Origin: Planctomycetota bacterium | GTDB lineage: Bacteria > Planctomycetota > UBA8108 > UBA1146 > JAJFFE01 | Length of the DNA stretch: 64,000 nucleotides | NCBI GenBank assembly: GCA_021776775.1 | Contig: JAJFFE010000216.1 | Span: 61,936 to 125,935 of the forward strand | Direction: 5' to 3' | In this document: positions 8,814 through 18,448 of the stretch, piece after piece | Layout: every line of letters begins with the position of its first letter | Position numbering within the stretch: the first letter of the stretch is position 1 | The notes under the pieces: generated by a model | Seen by the model: only the letters and a program-made list of their open reading frames with translations | The model's database searches: none | What the model was told of the DNA's origin: nothing | Program-made: the position numbers and the translations under genes

Positions 8814-9311
8814 GTTGTCCCCTTACGCATTCGTTCGTTCGGTGCTGAGCCACAGCACGCAACATCGCCGAGCCAGTATAGCTGTGCATCGCACAGAACT
8901 GTCAGCGCCAATCGGACAATTCAACGGTCGAGCCCCGGCTCAACAGTGAGCGTCCCCCCCGAAAGATGCGACAAGCTGCGCCTTAGAGAATACGCGAGCA
9001 AAAGATCACCGCGCACGAAACTTGGCTGACCCAGGGTGATCCAATGAACTACGTTGGACGACTCGAAACCGACGAGCGTTTCTGCGCGAAGGCACGAATA
9101 GACCGAATGGGCGTTGCGACGCACCACAGATGTGAGATCGCCGCATCCAAGAACGGTGAGCCGCCATCAAAAATTCCAGCTCCGTTCGTTCTCGAACAGC
9201 CGGTGCACTATCGTGTCCGCGCGTCGGCGGGAAATTCGCCGAAGCACAGGCGGTGCCCGCTGCACGTCGTGAGCGAGCTCCGACTCGAACTCTGACTGAA
9301 CGGAGGCGGCC
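8814..9311. other. intergenic region, about 500 bases, no gene seen
   Basis: Upstream of two divergent genes (HMA-like protein and Sel1 metalloprotease), so it should hold both promoters. Short open frames at 9044-9295 (+) and 8921-9127 (-) lack ribosome binding sites and recognisable sequence. No tRNA, riboswitch or inverted repeat stood out. Confidence 0.5.
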
Positions 9312-10679
9312 ATGTCGTCATGGGGGTGTTGGGTGTTTGCATTCGCGGTGATTTCTACTTCGTCTGTCGAAGTGACCGCTCCACCGACAAAGGTCAGAGA
9401 GCAGCTCGGCCTGGCGAAGTACTACGAGAAGTACCTCGCGGTGCACGGGCTCGCAGTAGTCTCGTCGGGCCGCGTTTCCGATGCCGCTCTTCGCGAAGCC
9501 GCGTACTTGATCAACCAGATGATCGGGCACCGACCCGACATATTGGCCGCCATGTGTGCCAACAAGACTCGTTTCGCGATCATGTCTCCGGATGAACTGA
9601 CCACTCAAATCCCCGAGCACAGTGACCTCCGGCCTCGCAAGTACTGGGACCGGCGCGCCCGCGGCCTCGGCGCGACCGCGGCTCGCCCGGCCGTGAGTTG
9701 CGGCGAGGAAAACTTGCTGGAACTACCAGGCGACCCCTACTCGAGTGAGAACATTCTCATCCACGAGTTCGCACACGCCATTCACGAAATGGGTCTGGTC
9801 GATGTCGATGTGACGTTCGACGCGCGACTGTCCGACGCCTACCAAATCGCGATGAAGGGCGGACTGTGGAAGTCGAAGTATGCGGCCACTAACCATCATG
9901 AGTATTGGGCCGAAGGGGTTCAGTCCTGGTTCGACACCAATCGTGAGAACGATCACGATCACAATCACGTCAACACGCGGAGCGAGCTTCGAGAGTACGA
10001 CCCCACGCTGGCGTCGTTGGTCGAGGAAGTGTTCGGCGACCGCGATTGGAAGTACGTCAAACCATCACGTCGCAAAGACAAGCAGCACTTGGCCGACTAC
10101 GACCCAACCAACGCGCCGACGTTCTCGTGGCCGGAGCGGCTGACCCAGTGGTACCGCGAGTACGAGAAGACTCGCGAACGACGGAAGCGCAAGTCAGGGG
10201 AATCGGATCTTGATTGGCTGCAACGGATCGCCGCCGACGGCGATCACGACGCGCAGATAGACCTCGGCGTCCGCTACCGGGACGGCGTCGGCCTCAAGCA
10301 GAACGATGCCTTGGCAGTACAGTGGTACCGACGCGCCTCGGACGGTGGACACTTGGGCGGCCATGACTCCCTCGGTTGGATGTACAAGATGGGTCGGGGC
10401 GTGGCCCGCGACGACACGGCTGCGTTAACGTTGTTTCGACGATCGGCGGACGGCGGTCACAACCAAGGAATGTTCAACTTGGGCGTCATGCTCAAAGACG
10501 GCCGCGGTGCGAAGGTCGACCGGGTCGCCGCGTATCGGTGGCTGCACATCGCCGCGACGCGAGGGCACCGCTGGGCGGGCGCCGCGCGCGACGACCTACG
10601 CACCGAGCTGACCGCGCGTCAAATCGAGGCGGCAGAACAAGCGGCCCGAGCTTGGCGCCCCACCCCGGACGGATCGTGA
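9312..10679 (+). CDS. zinc metalloprotease-like protein with Sel1 repeats
   Basis: A 455-residue exported protein. After an N-terminal hydrophobic segment (about 5-22), residues about 30-270 form a putative gluzincin-type peptidase: H151-E152-F-A-H155 supplies two zinc ligands and the catalytic glutamate, and E201 in the downstream WAEGVQSWF block is the likely third ligand, as in anthrax lethal factor-like peptidases. Residues about 305-430 hold three to four Sel1-like repeats (AQIDLGVRYRDGVGLKQN and similar), a protein-interaction solenoid. The ATG start has GGAGG at 9302-9306. Substrate unknown; a remodelling or processing role in the envelope is an inference. Confidence 0.8.
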   Translation: MSSWGCWVFAFAVISTSSVEVTAPPTKVREQLGLAKYYEKYLAVHGLAVVSSGRVSDAALREAAYLINQMIGHRPDILAAMCANKTRFAIMSPDELTTQIPEHSDLRPRKYWDRRARGLGATAARPAVSCGEENLLELPGDPYSSENILIHEFAHAIHEMGLVDVDVTFDARLSDAYQIAMKGGLWKSKYAATNHHEYWAEGVQSWFDTNRENDHDHNHVNTRSELREYDPTLASLVEEVFGDRDWKYVKPSRRKDKQHLADYDPTNAPTFSWPERLTQWYREYEKTRERRKRKSGESDLDWLQRIAADGDHDAQIDLGVRYRDGVGLKQNDALAVQWYRRASDGGHLGGHDSLGWMYKMGRGVARDDTAALTLFRRSADGGHNQGMFNLGVMLKDGRGAKVDRVAAYRWLHIAATRGHRWAGAARDDLRTELTARQIEAAEQAARAWRPTPDGS

Positions 10680-10842
10680 CGGGTCCCGGAAGCGCGCGGC
10701 CTTCGTCGTCGGCGGCGGCTGGTTTCGACCGGACTCGCACCGTTTTCCAGCGAGCGGAGCCAAAGGCGGACTCGAAAAACTGACGGGGAGTGCTAACATC
10801 GGGGCCCTCGAATGCCAGTTCGCGACTGGAAAGGAGCAACCC

Positions 10843-11442
10843 GTGATCGACCGTCCCGCAGCGAGCTCCAACCGTGATGTCGCGCTCTTCCCGCTCCCAG
10901 ACTTCATTCTCTATCCCGGCACTGTACAATCACTTCGCGTCTTCGAGCCACGCTACGTCTCGATGATCGAAGATCTCCTCGACGCCCCCGGACTCCTCGT
11001 CATGGGCACGGTTCTTGGCGAAAACCGACGCCACCTGGACGACGACGATACCCCGGTCGAAGCGGTGGGGACCCTGGCCCAAATTCTCGGCTACGAACGG
11101 CAGGAGAGCGGTCAGTACCTGATATCCGTGCTGGGACTGGTGCGGGTCATGACCTCACCGGCAAAGTCCTGTCGTCCGTACCGCAAGGTTTCGGTCAACG
11201 TCGTCGACGGCGGGCCCGAATCGAGCGATGAAGAAGAGCTCCGGTCGCCGCTTCAACAAGCGCTGGAGTCTCGCTGGTCCTCGGAGTCCGATCTGCCGGT
11301 GGAGCCGCCCGTGTCACAACTCGCTGACCTGTTGTTGCTGCACCTCGGCCTAACGGCCCAGGAATCGTACCAACTCTATTCGATCCAACCGACGCTCCAG
11401 CGAGTTCAAGCCATCCTCGAGCGACACGAGGCAACCGGGTAA
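10843..11442 (+). CDS. Lon N-terminal (substrate-binding) domain protein
   Basis: A 199-residue protein made of a single Lon-substrate-binding domain: residues about 13-110 have the family opening DVALFPLPDFILYPGTVQ, the LRVFEPRY block and the G-x-LA-ILGYER segment. It lacks the AAA+ and protease domains of Lon, so it is a stand-alone LonN-like protein that may bind unfolded polypeptides. The GTG start is preceded by AAGGAG at 10831-10836. It stands 137 bases before proC on the same strand and may be co-transcribed with it, though the gap gives no strong support. Confidence 0.87.
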   Translation: MIDRPAASSNRDVALFPLPDFILYPGTVQSLRVFEPRYVSMIEDLLDAPGLLVMGTVLGENRRHLDDDDTPVEAVGTLAQILGYERQESGQYLISVLGLVRVMTSPAKSCRPYRKVSVNVVDGGPESSDEEELRSPLQQALESRWSSESDLPVEPPVSQLADLLLLHLGLTAQESYQLYSIQPTLQRVQAILERHEATG

Positions 11443-11579
11443 CTCCACACCCGTCACCCGCGAGCCTGCCCCCGCGAACACCCAAGTCGACGCGCTGTCC
11501 GGCACACTTTGTTCGCTTTCAAACGAAATCGAGCAAGGGTAACTTCCCGCCTCGATCACGCAGAACCACGAGGTAGACC

Positions 11580-12398
11580 ATGACTGAGAAACCCACCGTC
11601 GCCATTCTCGGCGGCGGAAACATCGGGCTCGCCATCGCAACGGGGCTGACTCGGCACGGCAAGTTGGATCCAAAGTCCATCACCGTGACCCGACGAAACA
11701 CGGCCGCCATCGACGGCATGCGCGAGGAGGGATACCACGTCACCACCTCGAATCGAGAAGCACTCGATTCTAGTACCACGGTCCTCCTTTGCGTTCAGCC
11801 GTCTCAAGCGATCGACGTGTTAGCGTCGCTGAAAGACGCGTTTGATCACGACCGCCACCGAATCATCTCCGTCGTCACGGGAGTTTCTTGTGATGCGCTC
11901 TCGACCGCAGCTGGCGGGGCGGGTGTCGTTCGCGCGATGCCCAACACCGCCGTCGCCGTAGGTGAATCCATGACGTGTATCGCCAGCCGCCAACATGATC
12001 CGGCGGCGGTTCAAGCAGCGACCGCTCTGTTCTCACGAGTGGGAACGACCCTCGTCATTCCAGAAGAGCTGATGACGCAAGCGACCGCGCTCTGCGCATG
12101 CGGGATCGCCTTCTTCTTGCGAGCGGTGCGCGCTGCGTCGCAGGGCGGAATCGAGATCGGCTTTCACGCCGAGGAGGCGTTGGCGATGGCGGCACAGACG
12201 GCGCGAGGGGCGGCGTCTCTCCTGCTCACCGATGGGCGCCACCCGGAAGGTGAGATCGATCGCGTGACGACCCCGATGGGCTGCACGATCTCTGGCCTCA
12301 ACCAAATGGAGCACGAAGGCTTCAGCTCAGCCATGATCAAAGGGATCGTCACGTCTGCAAGGAAGGCGGGAAAACTGGGGGGGGCGTCGGACAATTGA
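11580..12398 (+). CDS. proC: pyrroline-5-carboxylate reductase
   Basis: Catalyses the last step of proline synthesis, reducing 1-pyrroline-5-carboxylate with NAD(P)H in the cytoplasm. The 272-residue length is normal. The Rossmann motif GGGNIG lies at residues 11-16, the VRAMPNTAVAVGE block near 118-130 is characteristic, and the C-terminal signature appears as TTPMGCTISGL followed by MEHEGF. The usual signature is TPGGTT, so the M and C at the second and third positions are mild departures. No other proline gene is adjacent. Confidence 0.93.
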   Translation: MTEKPTVAILGGGNIGLAIATGLTRHGKLDPKSITVTRRNTAAIDGMREEGYHVTTSNREALDSSTTVLLCVQPSQAIDVLASLKDAFDHDRHRIISVVTGVSCDALSTAAGGAGVVRAMPNTAVAVGESMTCIASRQHDPAAVQAATALFSRVGTTLVIPEELMTQATALCACGIAFFLRAVRAASQGGIEIGFHAEEALAMAAQTARGAASLLLTDGRHPEGEIDRVTTPMGCTISGLNQMEHEGFSSAMIKGIVTSARKAGKLGGASDN

Positions 12399-12419
12399 CG
12401 TGGAGACAGCCGTGGAACT

Positions 12420-13046
12420 TTACACGACGTCGCGCCGCGGAATCTTTCCACGTTCGTGCAGTCGTCGACTCATCACCTTGCTCATGGCATTGCGTAACAC
12501 TTCGGCCTGGTCCGCGGGACCCAGCGTGTCGATGACCCGAGCCATCGCTTCCAATGTGAAGAATCGCTGCGGCCCGTGAGGCTTTCGCAAGCTCGCCCCC
12601 TGTGGTCGTCCCGGCAACGCGACCTTCGCAATCCCGTGCAGGGCGGATATCCGTTGGGTCATCCGACGCGCTTTGGGCCAACTCCCATCGAGAACGACGA
12701 AAACCAATGACGAAGAGCGTTGCACGAAATCAGGAGTCAATTCGGTCGCATCGGGGCCGGGATACAACAAGCAATAGTCAGTGTTCGGCTTATGTAGTGG
12801 CGCGGGATCGAACGGACCTTCGCGACAGCCGTGGTCGAGCAAAACAGTTCCGGCGACGAGGCGTGACGCGATGCCGCCAGTGTTACTCTGGCAGCCGATT
12901 TCGCTCCGGTGGCGAATGATGATGAATCTGTACGGCAACTCGATACTGTCAAGTTCTTGGCAAACACAAAGGCCCGGACCAAGTAAGCAGATGTGACACC
13001 GTGCTTGCCTAGAATAATCGTTGGGATTCGCGTTCACGGAAGCCAT
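12420..13046 (-). CDS. DTW-domain tRNA-uridine aminocarboxypropyltransferase
   Basis: A 208-residue DTW-domain protein of the TapT/YfiP family, which transfers the 3-amino-3-carboxypropyl group of SAM to uridine (acp3U) in tRNA. Visible features: an N-terminal zinc-like cluster CHICLLGPGLCVC (residues 17-29), the R-H-x-S-E-x3-Q segment, the LLYPGP block, the name-giving DGSW (DTW variant) followed by KARRM, and the LRKPHGPQRFFTLEA block. It runs convergently with proC, 21 bases apart, and divergently from the FGE-domain gene. No strong ribosome binding site is visible before the ATG. Confidence 0.87.
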   Translation of the reverse strand: MASVNANPNDYSRQARCHICLLGPGLCVCQELDSIELPYRFIIIRHRSEIGCQSNTGGIASRLVAGTVLLDHGCREGPFDPAPLHKPNTDYCLLYPGPDATELTPDFVQRSSSLVFVVLDGSWPKARRMTQRISALHGIAKVALPGRPQGASLRKPHGPQRFFTLEAMARVIDTLGPADQAEVLRNAMSKVMSRRLHERGKIPRRDVV

Positions 13047-13122
13047 ATGTCGATCATCCGTTGTTCTCTATGACATGCAAGCGATGCGAAGATATCCTTG
13101 GTAGTCCGAGGGGGAAGTAAGA

Positions 13123-15549
13123 ATGTCAGCACGAAGAGGATCTCGGTCCGGCGCTGGGCGCACCCGCACCTCCCGCCTATCCGAAACCGACGCACAGCCG
13201 AGTTCGAGGGACGCCAACCAAGAAGCGGCACACTCGAATAAAGACTCCGAGCGCCAGGCGATGCCGTCGAAGCCGACGAGCCGAGTCAAGGCGCCCAAGA
13301 CCCCCGCTGACCTGAGTCGCTTCTTCGCCCGTATCGAGCACTTCCTCAAAGAAGATAACGTCGCCGACGCGACCCGCGAGATTCAACGGGCCCGGGCTGC
13401 CCTCGGTGAGAGTCCGACCGCGAAAACGGTGAGTCGACTCGAATCGCTCGAAGAACGAGCGTCGGCCGTGCGCCAAGTGTTGTTCCGCGCGCGCCAAACC
13501 GTGCACGAACACCGCATCGAAGCAGCCGAGCTTCTCGAGGCGCGCTTCAATCGGTTCTTCCCACTCCGGACGACGCTTCTACTTCGCAAAGAGCCGAAGC
13601 TACGACTAACGGTCGATGCGATTCCAAAAGAGCACCGCGCCGAGTTGCACACAACGATATCGGAAACCTCGGCCCTCCTAAGAAGCGCCCGGTGGGGCTC
13701 GGCGATTCGTTGGGTCGCCCTCCTCCTCGTCGCCGCCATCGGCGTCGGTCTCGCCTCTTGGATTCCGAAGCGCTGGGCCCACTCGAAATTTACCGGAGCG
13801 ATCTCCCAGGTCGAAAACACCCTGGTGCGTCGCGAGTACCAACACGCACTCGATCAGCTCGATGCGGTGCGCGGCATCGAAACCGACGAGCAACGTCAAC
13901 ACGCAGAGGCCGTGCGCGGTCGAATCCTTTCAGGGTGGGACGAGACCGACTTCCAGTCCGCCAGCAACGCCAGTGAACAGTTGCTCGAGGCGGGCGACTA
14001 TGACGGGGCTCGGGCCGCGTACGACGAATACCTGGGTCGAAAACGCGGCGCTTCCAAAATGGAAGAGGTTCAAGCTGCCGTTGCGAAGATAGACCTGGAG
14101 CAGGACAGAGTCCTCTTCTCGCAAGCCATGGCAGCTGTCGAACAGCTCCTACAAGAGAGCAAGTTCGACCGAGCAAAAGAGACGTGGCGCGCCTACCTCA
14201 ACGAGTCTAGATCTCCGGCGAACGCCGAACGAGCGAGCTCCTCGTTGGAGGCGATCGACAAGCACGCGGACGACGCCGAATACGCGCAAGCCGAGAACCT
14301 CGCGACCCAAGCGGCGAGTGGTCGCGACTTCGAAGCCGCGCTGGCAGCACTCACGTCGTACAGCGAACGTCCCGACGTCCGCCACGGTGCGGAAGCCATC
14401 AAGCTGCGCGAGCAAATCAGCCACGCGTGGGACGACTTCGACTTTCGAGCAACGCTGGACCGCGCCGGAGTCGCGGAAGCGCAAAACGACTCCGAAACGG
14501 CGAGGGAAGCTTGGCAGAAATACCTCTCGAGGAGCTACGGTACTGAGCGAGCGTCCGAGGCGCAGCACCACGCACGCAACCTCGCCACCGGGTTGGCGAC
14601 ATGGCCGCGTGCGATCGAATCTATCTCGAGCGAACAGGAATGCCCGCTCTACCACGGCTTGAAGGTCACCGTTCAAGCCGGACTGGAGCCGTGGCGTCTG
14701 AACTCGGAGACCGGGCTTTGGGAATTCGTCGACCTCTCGACTGGGACCGTTCCCGCTGGATCGTACGGCGCGGGCGATGCTGTCGTCTTCGTCCTACTTC
14801 CCGGAGGTCGTGCCACCCTCGGCGCCCAGCGACAGAGCCCGAACCACGCCAACTACGATCCACTGGCTCGTGATAACGAAACACCAACGCGAACGGTAGA
14901 ACTGCCGGCGGTGTTCGCGTCGAAGTACGAACTCACCCAGGCACAGGCGATTCGACTGCTCGGAACCAATCCCAGTCGATTCAACCCCGCGAGCGGCGCC
15001 GGTCGACAAGCGATCTCTGCTCTGCACCCGGCCGAAAGCCTGAGCTGGACCACTTGCCAGCGACTCGCTACGCAACAAGGCTGGTCGATTCCTAGCGAAG
15101 AGTTGTGGGAATACGCGGCTCGCGGCGGCAAACCAACACCGTGGTGGTCGGGGCCGTCGGTGCGTTCAGTGAGTAAGGCCGCGAACTTCTTGGCAAGTCC
15201 GCACGACATCCTGCTCGCCACCCTCGACATTCCGTACCTCGATGGAGCCACGAACCCGCTCTCTGGTCGTGACCTCCCGACAGAGCGGTGGGCAAGTGAC
15301 AGCTTCGCAGTACACGCCCCCGTCGGAAGCTTCGAAGCGAACGGATACGGCCTGTTCGACGTGCTGGGCAACGTTCATGAGTGGTGTCACGATTCGCACG
15401 CCCCGAGCGCGGGTAGCCATCGCCGAGTGCGCGGCGGTGACTTCCTCGAGCCCAGCTACGGGCTGCGCGTCACACGCCGCGCGTGGGCCGCTCCCGACAC
15501 GGAGAGCGCTCGAATCGGATTTCGGCCAACTCGCACGCTGACGCCTTGA
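13123..15549 (+). CDS. FGE-sulfatase (SUMF1) domain protein with coiled-coil stalk
   Basis: An 808-residue protein with several parts: a charged cytoplasmic N-terminus (1-190) with helical segments, one transmembrane helix (about 195-213, WVALLLVAAIGVGLASWI), a long helical or TPR-like stalk (about 220-490), and a C-terminal FGE-sulfatase domain (about 560-805). The last has the hallmarks LPGGRATLGA, ASKYELTQAQ, WSIPSEELWEYAARGG, NVHEWCHDSH and RVRGGDF. The paired active-site cysteines of true formylglycine-generating enzymes are not evident, so it is more likely a binding domain than an enzyme, as in many planctomycete relatives. The ATG start has GAGGGGGAA at 13109-13117. Confidence 0.83.
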   Translation: MSARRGSRSGAGRTRTSRLSETDAQPSSRDANQEAAHSNKDSERQAMPSKPTSRVKAPKTPADLSRFFARIEHFLKEDNVADATREIQRARAALGESPTAKTVSRLESLEERASAVRQVLFRARQTVHEHRIEAAELLEARFNRFFPLRTTLLLRKEPKLRLTVDAIPKEHRAELHTTISETSALLRSARWGSAIRWVALLLVAAIGVGLASWIPKRWAHSKFTGAISQVENTLVRREYQHALDQLDAVRGIETDEQRQHAEAVRGRILSGWDETDFQSASNASEQLLEAGDYDGARAAYDEYLGRKRGASKMEEVQAAVAKIDLEQDRVLFSQAMAAVEQLLQESKFDRAKETWRAYLNESRSPANAERASSSLEAIDKHADDAEYAQAENLATQAASGRDFEAALAALTSYSERPDVRHGAEAIKLREQISHAWDDFDFRATLDRAGVAEAQNDSETAREAWQKYLSRSYGTERASEAQHHARNLATGLATWPRAIESISSEQECPLYHGLKVTVQAGLEPWRLNSETGLWEFVDLSTGTVPAGSYGAGDAVVFVLLPGGRATLGAQRQSPNHANYDPLARDNETPTRTVELPAVFASKYELTQAQAIRLLGTNPSRFNPASGAGRQAISALHPAESLSWTTCQRLATQQGWSIPSEELWEYAARGGKPTPWWSGPSVRSVSKAANFLASPHDILLATLDIPYLDGATNPLSGRDLPTERWASDSFAVHAPVGSFEANGYGLFDVLGNVHEWCHDSHAPSAGSHRRVRGGDFLEPSYGLRVTRRAWAAPDTESARIGFRPTRTLTP

Positions 15550-15937
15550 ACTCGCGACCCGCCGAGCTACCATCTGCTGCATGAGATTCAAAGCCACCCA
15601 CTCCCGAACCCTTCGGAGTCGACGGTCGAGCGCAGAGCGCCTGACTGGGTGGCCACGTTCCGACCGTTCTTCAAACGCTCGAGCGAAGACGTCGACCTAT
15701 ATCAAACTCGTCTCAGCCCTCGAGTTCTCGACGGGCTACGGCTGACCTCAGACCCGGGAATGGGTCTCAGCTCCCCTCTCATAGCCAAAACGTTCTCCGA
15801 ACGCGGTTACCGACCTCGGTCGCGTCGCATCGGAAAGACTTCCAAATAGCTGTCGTTCCCCCGACATTCCTCGTTCCCCGACATTCCTCGATCCGCCGAT
15901 TGATACGGATCGTCCCAATCGAAAGAAACGAACTCTC
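15550..15937. other. intergenic region, about 390 bases, no gene seen
   Basis: No supported gene. An open frame at 15649-15849 has no ribosome binding site. A short direct duplication of CCCCGACATTCCTCG occurs at about 15858-15891, just before the transglutaminase-like gene; no other structure was seen. Confidence 0.45.
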
Positions 15938-16936
15938 ATGATTCGTCTACTCTGCTGCCCCGCCGTACTCTTGCTCCTCTCGGCGTGCTCGCCCATGAGC
16001 GAACATCGGATGAACACGGCACAAATTCCGCCGCTCGATGAACGCAAGTTCCACATCACATACAACGCGATGGTCAAAGATCTCACGCCCGGCAAGAAGC
16101 TCCAGGTGTGGATTCCGATCCCTCAGGATGATCCGCACCAGACCATCTCCAACGTCAACGTGTCGAAAACGGATGGATTGGCCCAGTCCATCAGAACCGA
16201 GCCGACCTTCGGCAACACGATGCTATACCTCGAAGGGATGACCGGCGACCAGACCGCGCTGAACGTCACCATCGACTACGACGTCACTCGAAAGTTCAAT
16301 CAGATGGACGTCGAAAGCGTCGTCGCCGATGGCCCGACCGACGGCACCGAATTCGACGTCTACCGCCAACCGTCGTCGCTCTGCGTTGTGAATGATGAAA
16401 TTCGAACGACCGCAGCCAAGATAGGCTCCGAAGGTACGACGCTCGTTCGCGCGCGCGCGTTCTACGACCATGTCGCTGGCGACATGGAATACGACAAGTC
16501 CGGCACCGGCTGGGGTCTCGGGTCAACGGTGCACGCCTGCGACGTCGGCAGGGGCAACTGCACGGACTTCCACTCGTACTTCATCTCGCTGTGCCTCGCA
16601 GAAAACATCGCGGCGCGATTTCAGATCGGTCTCTTCGGTAAGTACGAAACGCTGCCAGGTCAGCCGTACGAAACCGGTGGCTACCACTGCTGGGCCGAAT
16701 TCAGGGTTCCCGGTCGGGCGTGGGTTCCCGTCGACATTTCAGAAGCCGATAAGGGCAAGGGAGACTTCTTCGGGCAACACACCCACAACCGTGTAACTTT
16801 GAGTACGGGGCGTGACGTCACGCTGTCGCCTGCACAGAGTGGCGGCGCGCTGAACTACTTCCTCAATCCCTACGCGGAGCTCGACGGGCGCCCCCACGCC
16901 GGAGTCTCCAAGAAGTGCATCTGGCTCGACGAGTAG
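15938..16936 (+). CDS. transglutaminase-like lipoprotein
   Basis: A 332-residue predicted lipoprotein. The signal peptide ends in the lipobox LLSAC with C17. The C-terminal half is a transglutaminase-like (papain-fold) domain with all three catalytic residues in place: C208 in GNCTDFHSYF, H250 in GGYHCWAEF and D266 in WVPVDIS. The N-terminal half (about 35-140) is a beta-rich region that commonly precedes this domain. Such proteins are usually proteases, amidases or cross-linkers in the envelope; the substrate cannot be told. Convergent with the decarboxylase gene downstream. Confidence 0.88.
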   Translation: MIRLLCCPAVLLLLSACSPMSEHRMNTAQIPPLDERKFHITYNAMVKDLTPGKKLQVWIPIPQDDPHQTISNVNVSKTDGLAQSIRTEPTFGNTMLYLEGMTGDQTALNVTIDYDVTRKFNQMDVESVVADGPTDGTEFDVYRQPSSLCVVNDEIRTTAAKIGSEGTTLVRARAFYDHVAGDMEYDKSGTGWGLGSTVHACDVGRGNCTDFHSYFISLCLAENIAARFQIGLFGKYETLPGQPYETGGYHCWAEFRVPGRAWVPVDISEADKGKGDFFGQHTHNRVTLSTGRDVTLSPAQSGGALNYFLNPYAELDGRPHAGVSKKCIWLDE

Positions 16937-16961
16937 CGAGCACGACTCAACTTCAAACTAG

Positions 16962-17004
16962 CGCACCCGTTTCGATTGGCCTCGGGCCGCCCGAACCGGG
17001 TGCG
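16962..17004. terminator. possible bidirectional terminator hairpin
   Basis: Between two convergent genes, CGCACCCG (16962-16969) pairs perfectly with CGGGTGCG (16997-17004). The enclosed loop can itself fold (TCGGG pairing with CCCGA). There is no strong T-run on either side, so its function as a terminator is uncertain. Confidence 0.3.
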
Positions 17005-17011
17005 TTTCGCA

Positions 17012-18448
17012 TCACGATCCCGACAAGTTCGCGGCCAACGTCTGAATCAGACGCCACGTCGACTCAACGTGCTTCCGATCCGTCGCGGCCCCTCCCAAAG
17101 CCATGCGGAGTGCGTACTGTCCCTTGACGCGAGTATGGGTCAAGAAGGCACGGCCCGACGCGTTGATGTTCTCTAGTAGCGCCTCGTTGAACGAATCGTC
17201 GGAACGATGGCGAAAACAAACCAGGGGCAGCGAACGGGGGACGACGAGTTCGAACGCCGGATCGTCGGCGACTTGGGTCGCGAACCACTCGGCGAGCTCG
17301 AGGTGGTGGCGAATGTGCGCCCTGAGTCCTTCGAGTCCATAGTGGCGAAGAACGAGCCAGAGCTTGAGCGATCTGAACCGTCGGCCTAGCGGAATGTGCC
17401 AGTCGCGATAGTCGACGACGGAACCCGATTCAGATGCGTCGTTCTTCAGATACTCCGGCAGGACGCTCATCGAACGCACGAGCGGCTCTCGATCTGCGAC
17501 GTACATGCAGTCACAGTCGAAGTTGGTCAACAGCCACTTGTGTGGGTTGAAGCAGTAACTGTCCGCAAACTCCAACCCGGCGTGTATGGCCCGTGTCTCG
17601 GGACATACCGCGGCGCTACCGAACATCGCGCCGTCGACGTGAAGCCAGACGCGCTGCTGCGAACAGAGTTCCCCGATCGCAGCTATCGGATCAACAGCGC
17701 CGGTCGATGTCGTTCCGACCGTGCCCGCGACCATCAGCGGCTCGAGGCCGGCCGTCCGATCGGCAACCATCGCCTTGCGCAACCGTGAAACGTCCATCTC
17801 CAGGGCGGCGTTGGTCGGGATCTTCCGTAAGCGATCGAGCCCGATTCCAGCGATCATGACCGCCTTGTCCAACGACGAGTGAGTCTCTTGAGACGTATAG
17901 ACGGTGAACACTCCACGCTCGAACCCGGTGGTGCGGTTCGTGTAGTTGGTCGCTCTCTCACGCGCAGCGAGTAGCGCACATAGCGTCGCACTCGAAGCGC
18001 TGTCTTGAATCACACCGCCGCCGGGACCGGTCGAGGAGAACCGTTGGGGAAGCGCAAGCGCTTCGACTAGCCAATCGAGGACGTGACTCTCTAGCTCAGT
18101 CGCCGCGGGACTCGTCGACCAGAGCATGCCCTGCACGCCTAAACCCGATGAGAGAAGGTCTCCGAGCACCGCCGGCCCGGATGAGTTCGACGGGTAGTAC
18201 GCGAAGAAGTTCGGCGACTGCCAGTGAGTGATGCCCGGCATGATGATCGAGTCGATATCGCGCAGCACAGCATCGAACGACTCCCCTTGCTCTGGAGGGT
18301 GGGGCGGCAACTTCGCTCGGATCGAACCCGGCTCGACCGTGGATCGAACGGGAAACGAATCCACCGTCTCCATATAGTTCGCGATCCAATCGACGGCTCG
18401 ATGACCGTGTTCGCGAAACTCCTGCGCGCTCCAATGATGATTGTGCAT
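17012..18448 (-). CDS. PLP-dependent group II (aromatic-L-amino-acid) decarboxylase
   Basis: A 478-residue PLP-dependent enzyme of the aromatic-L-amino-acid/tyrosine/tryptophan decarboxylase family, releasing CO2 to make an amine. The PLP lysine is K304 in FNPHKWLLTNFDC; HVDGAMFG around D272 is the cofactor-binding aspartate block (usually HVDAA), and H190 in the SQETHSS block stacks on the PLP ring. The N-terminal MHNHHWSAQEFREHGHRAVDW matches the family opening, which favours the ATG at 18448, with GGAAGAAG upstream; the frame extends further upstream, but that sequence is not family-like. Substrate choice between Phe, Tyr, DOPA and Trp cannot be read from sequence. Confidence 0.92.
   Translation of the reverse strand: MHNHHWSAQEFREHGHRAVDWIANYMETVDSFPVRSTVEPGSIRAKLPPHPPEQGESFDAVLRDIDSIIMPGITHWQSPNFFAYYPSNSSGPAVLGDLLSSGLGVQGMLWSTSPAATELESHVLDWLVEALALPQRFSSTGPGGGVIQDSASSATLCALLAARERATNYTNRTTGFERGVFTVYTSQETHSSLDKAVMIAGIGLDRLRKIPTNAALEMDVSRLRKAMVADRTAGLEPLMVAGTVGTTSTGAVDPIAAIGELCSQQRVWLHVDGAMFGSAAVCPETRAIHAGLEFADSYCFNPHKWLLTNFDCDCMYVADREPLVRSMSVLPEYLKNDASESGSVVDYRDWHIPLGRRFRSLKLWLVLRHYGLEGLRAHIRHHLELAEWFATQVADDPAFELVVPRSLPLVCFRHRSDDSFNEALLENINASGRAFLTHTRVKGQYALRMALGGAATDRKHVESTWRLIQTLAANLSGS

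Noticed and set aside
13123..15549. Calling this gene a formylglycine-generating enzyme
   Set aside because: The domain is present but the catalytic cysteine pair is not evident, and no sulfatase gene is nearby.
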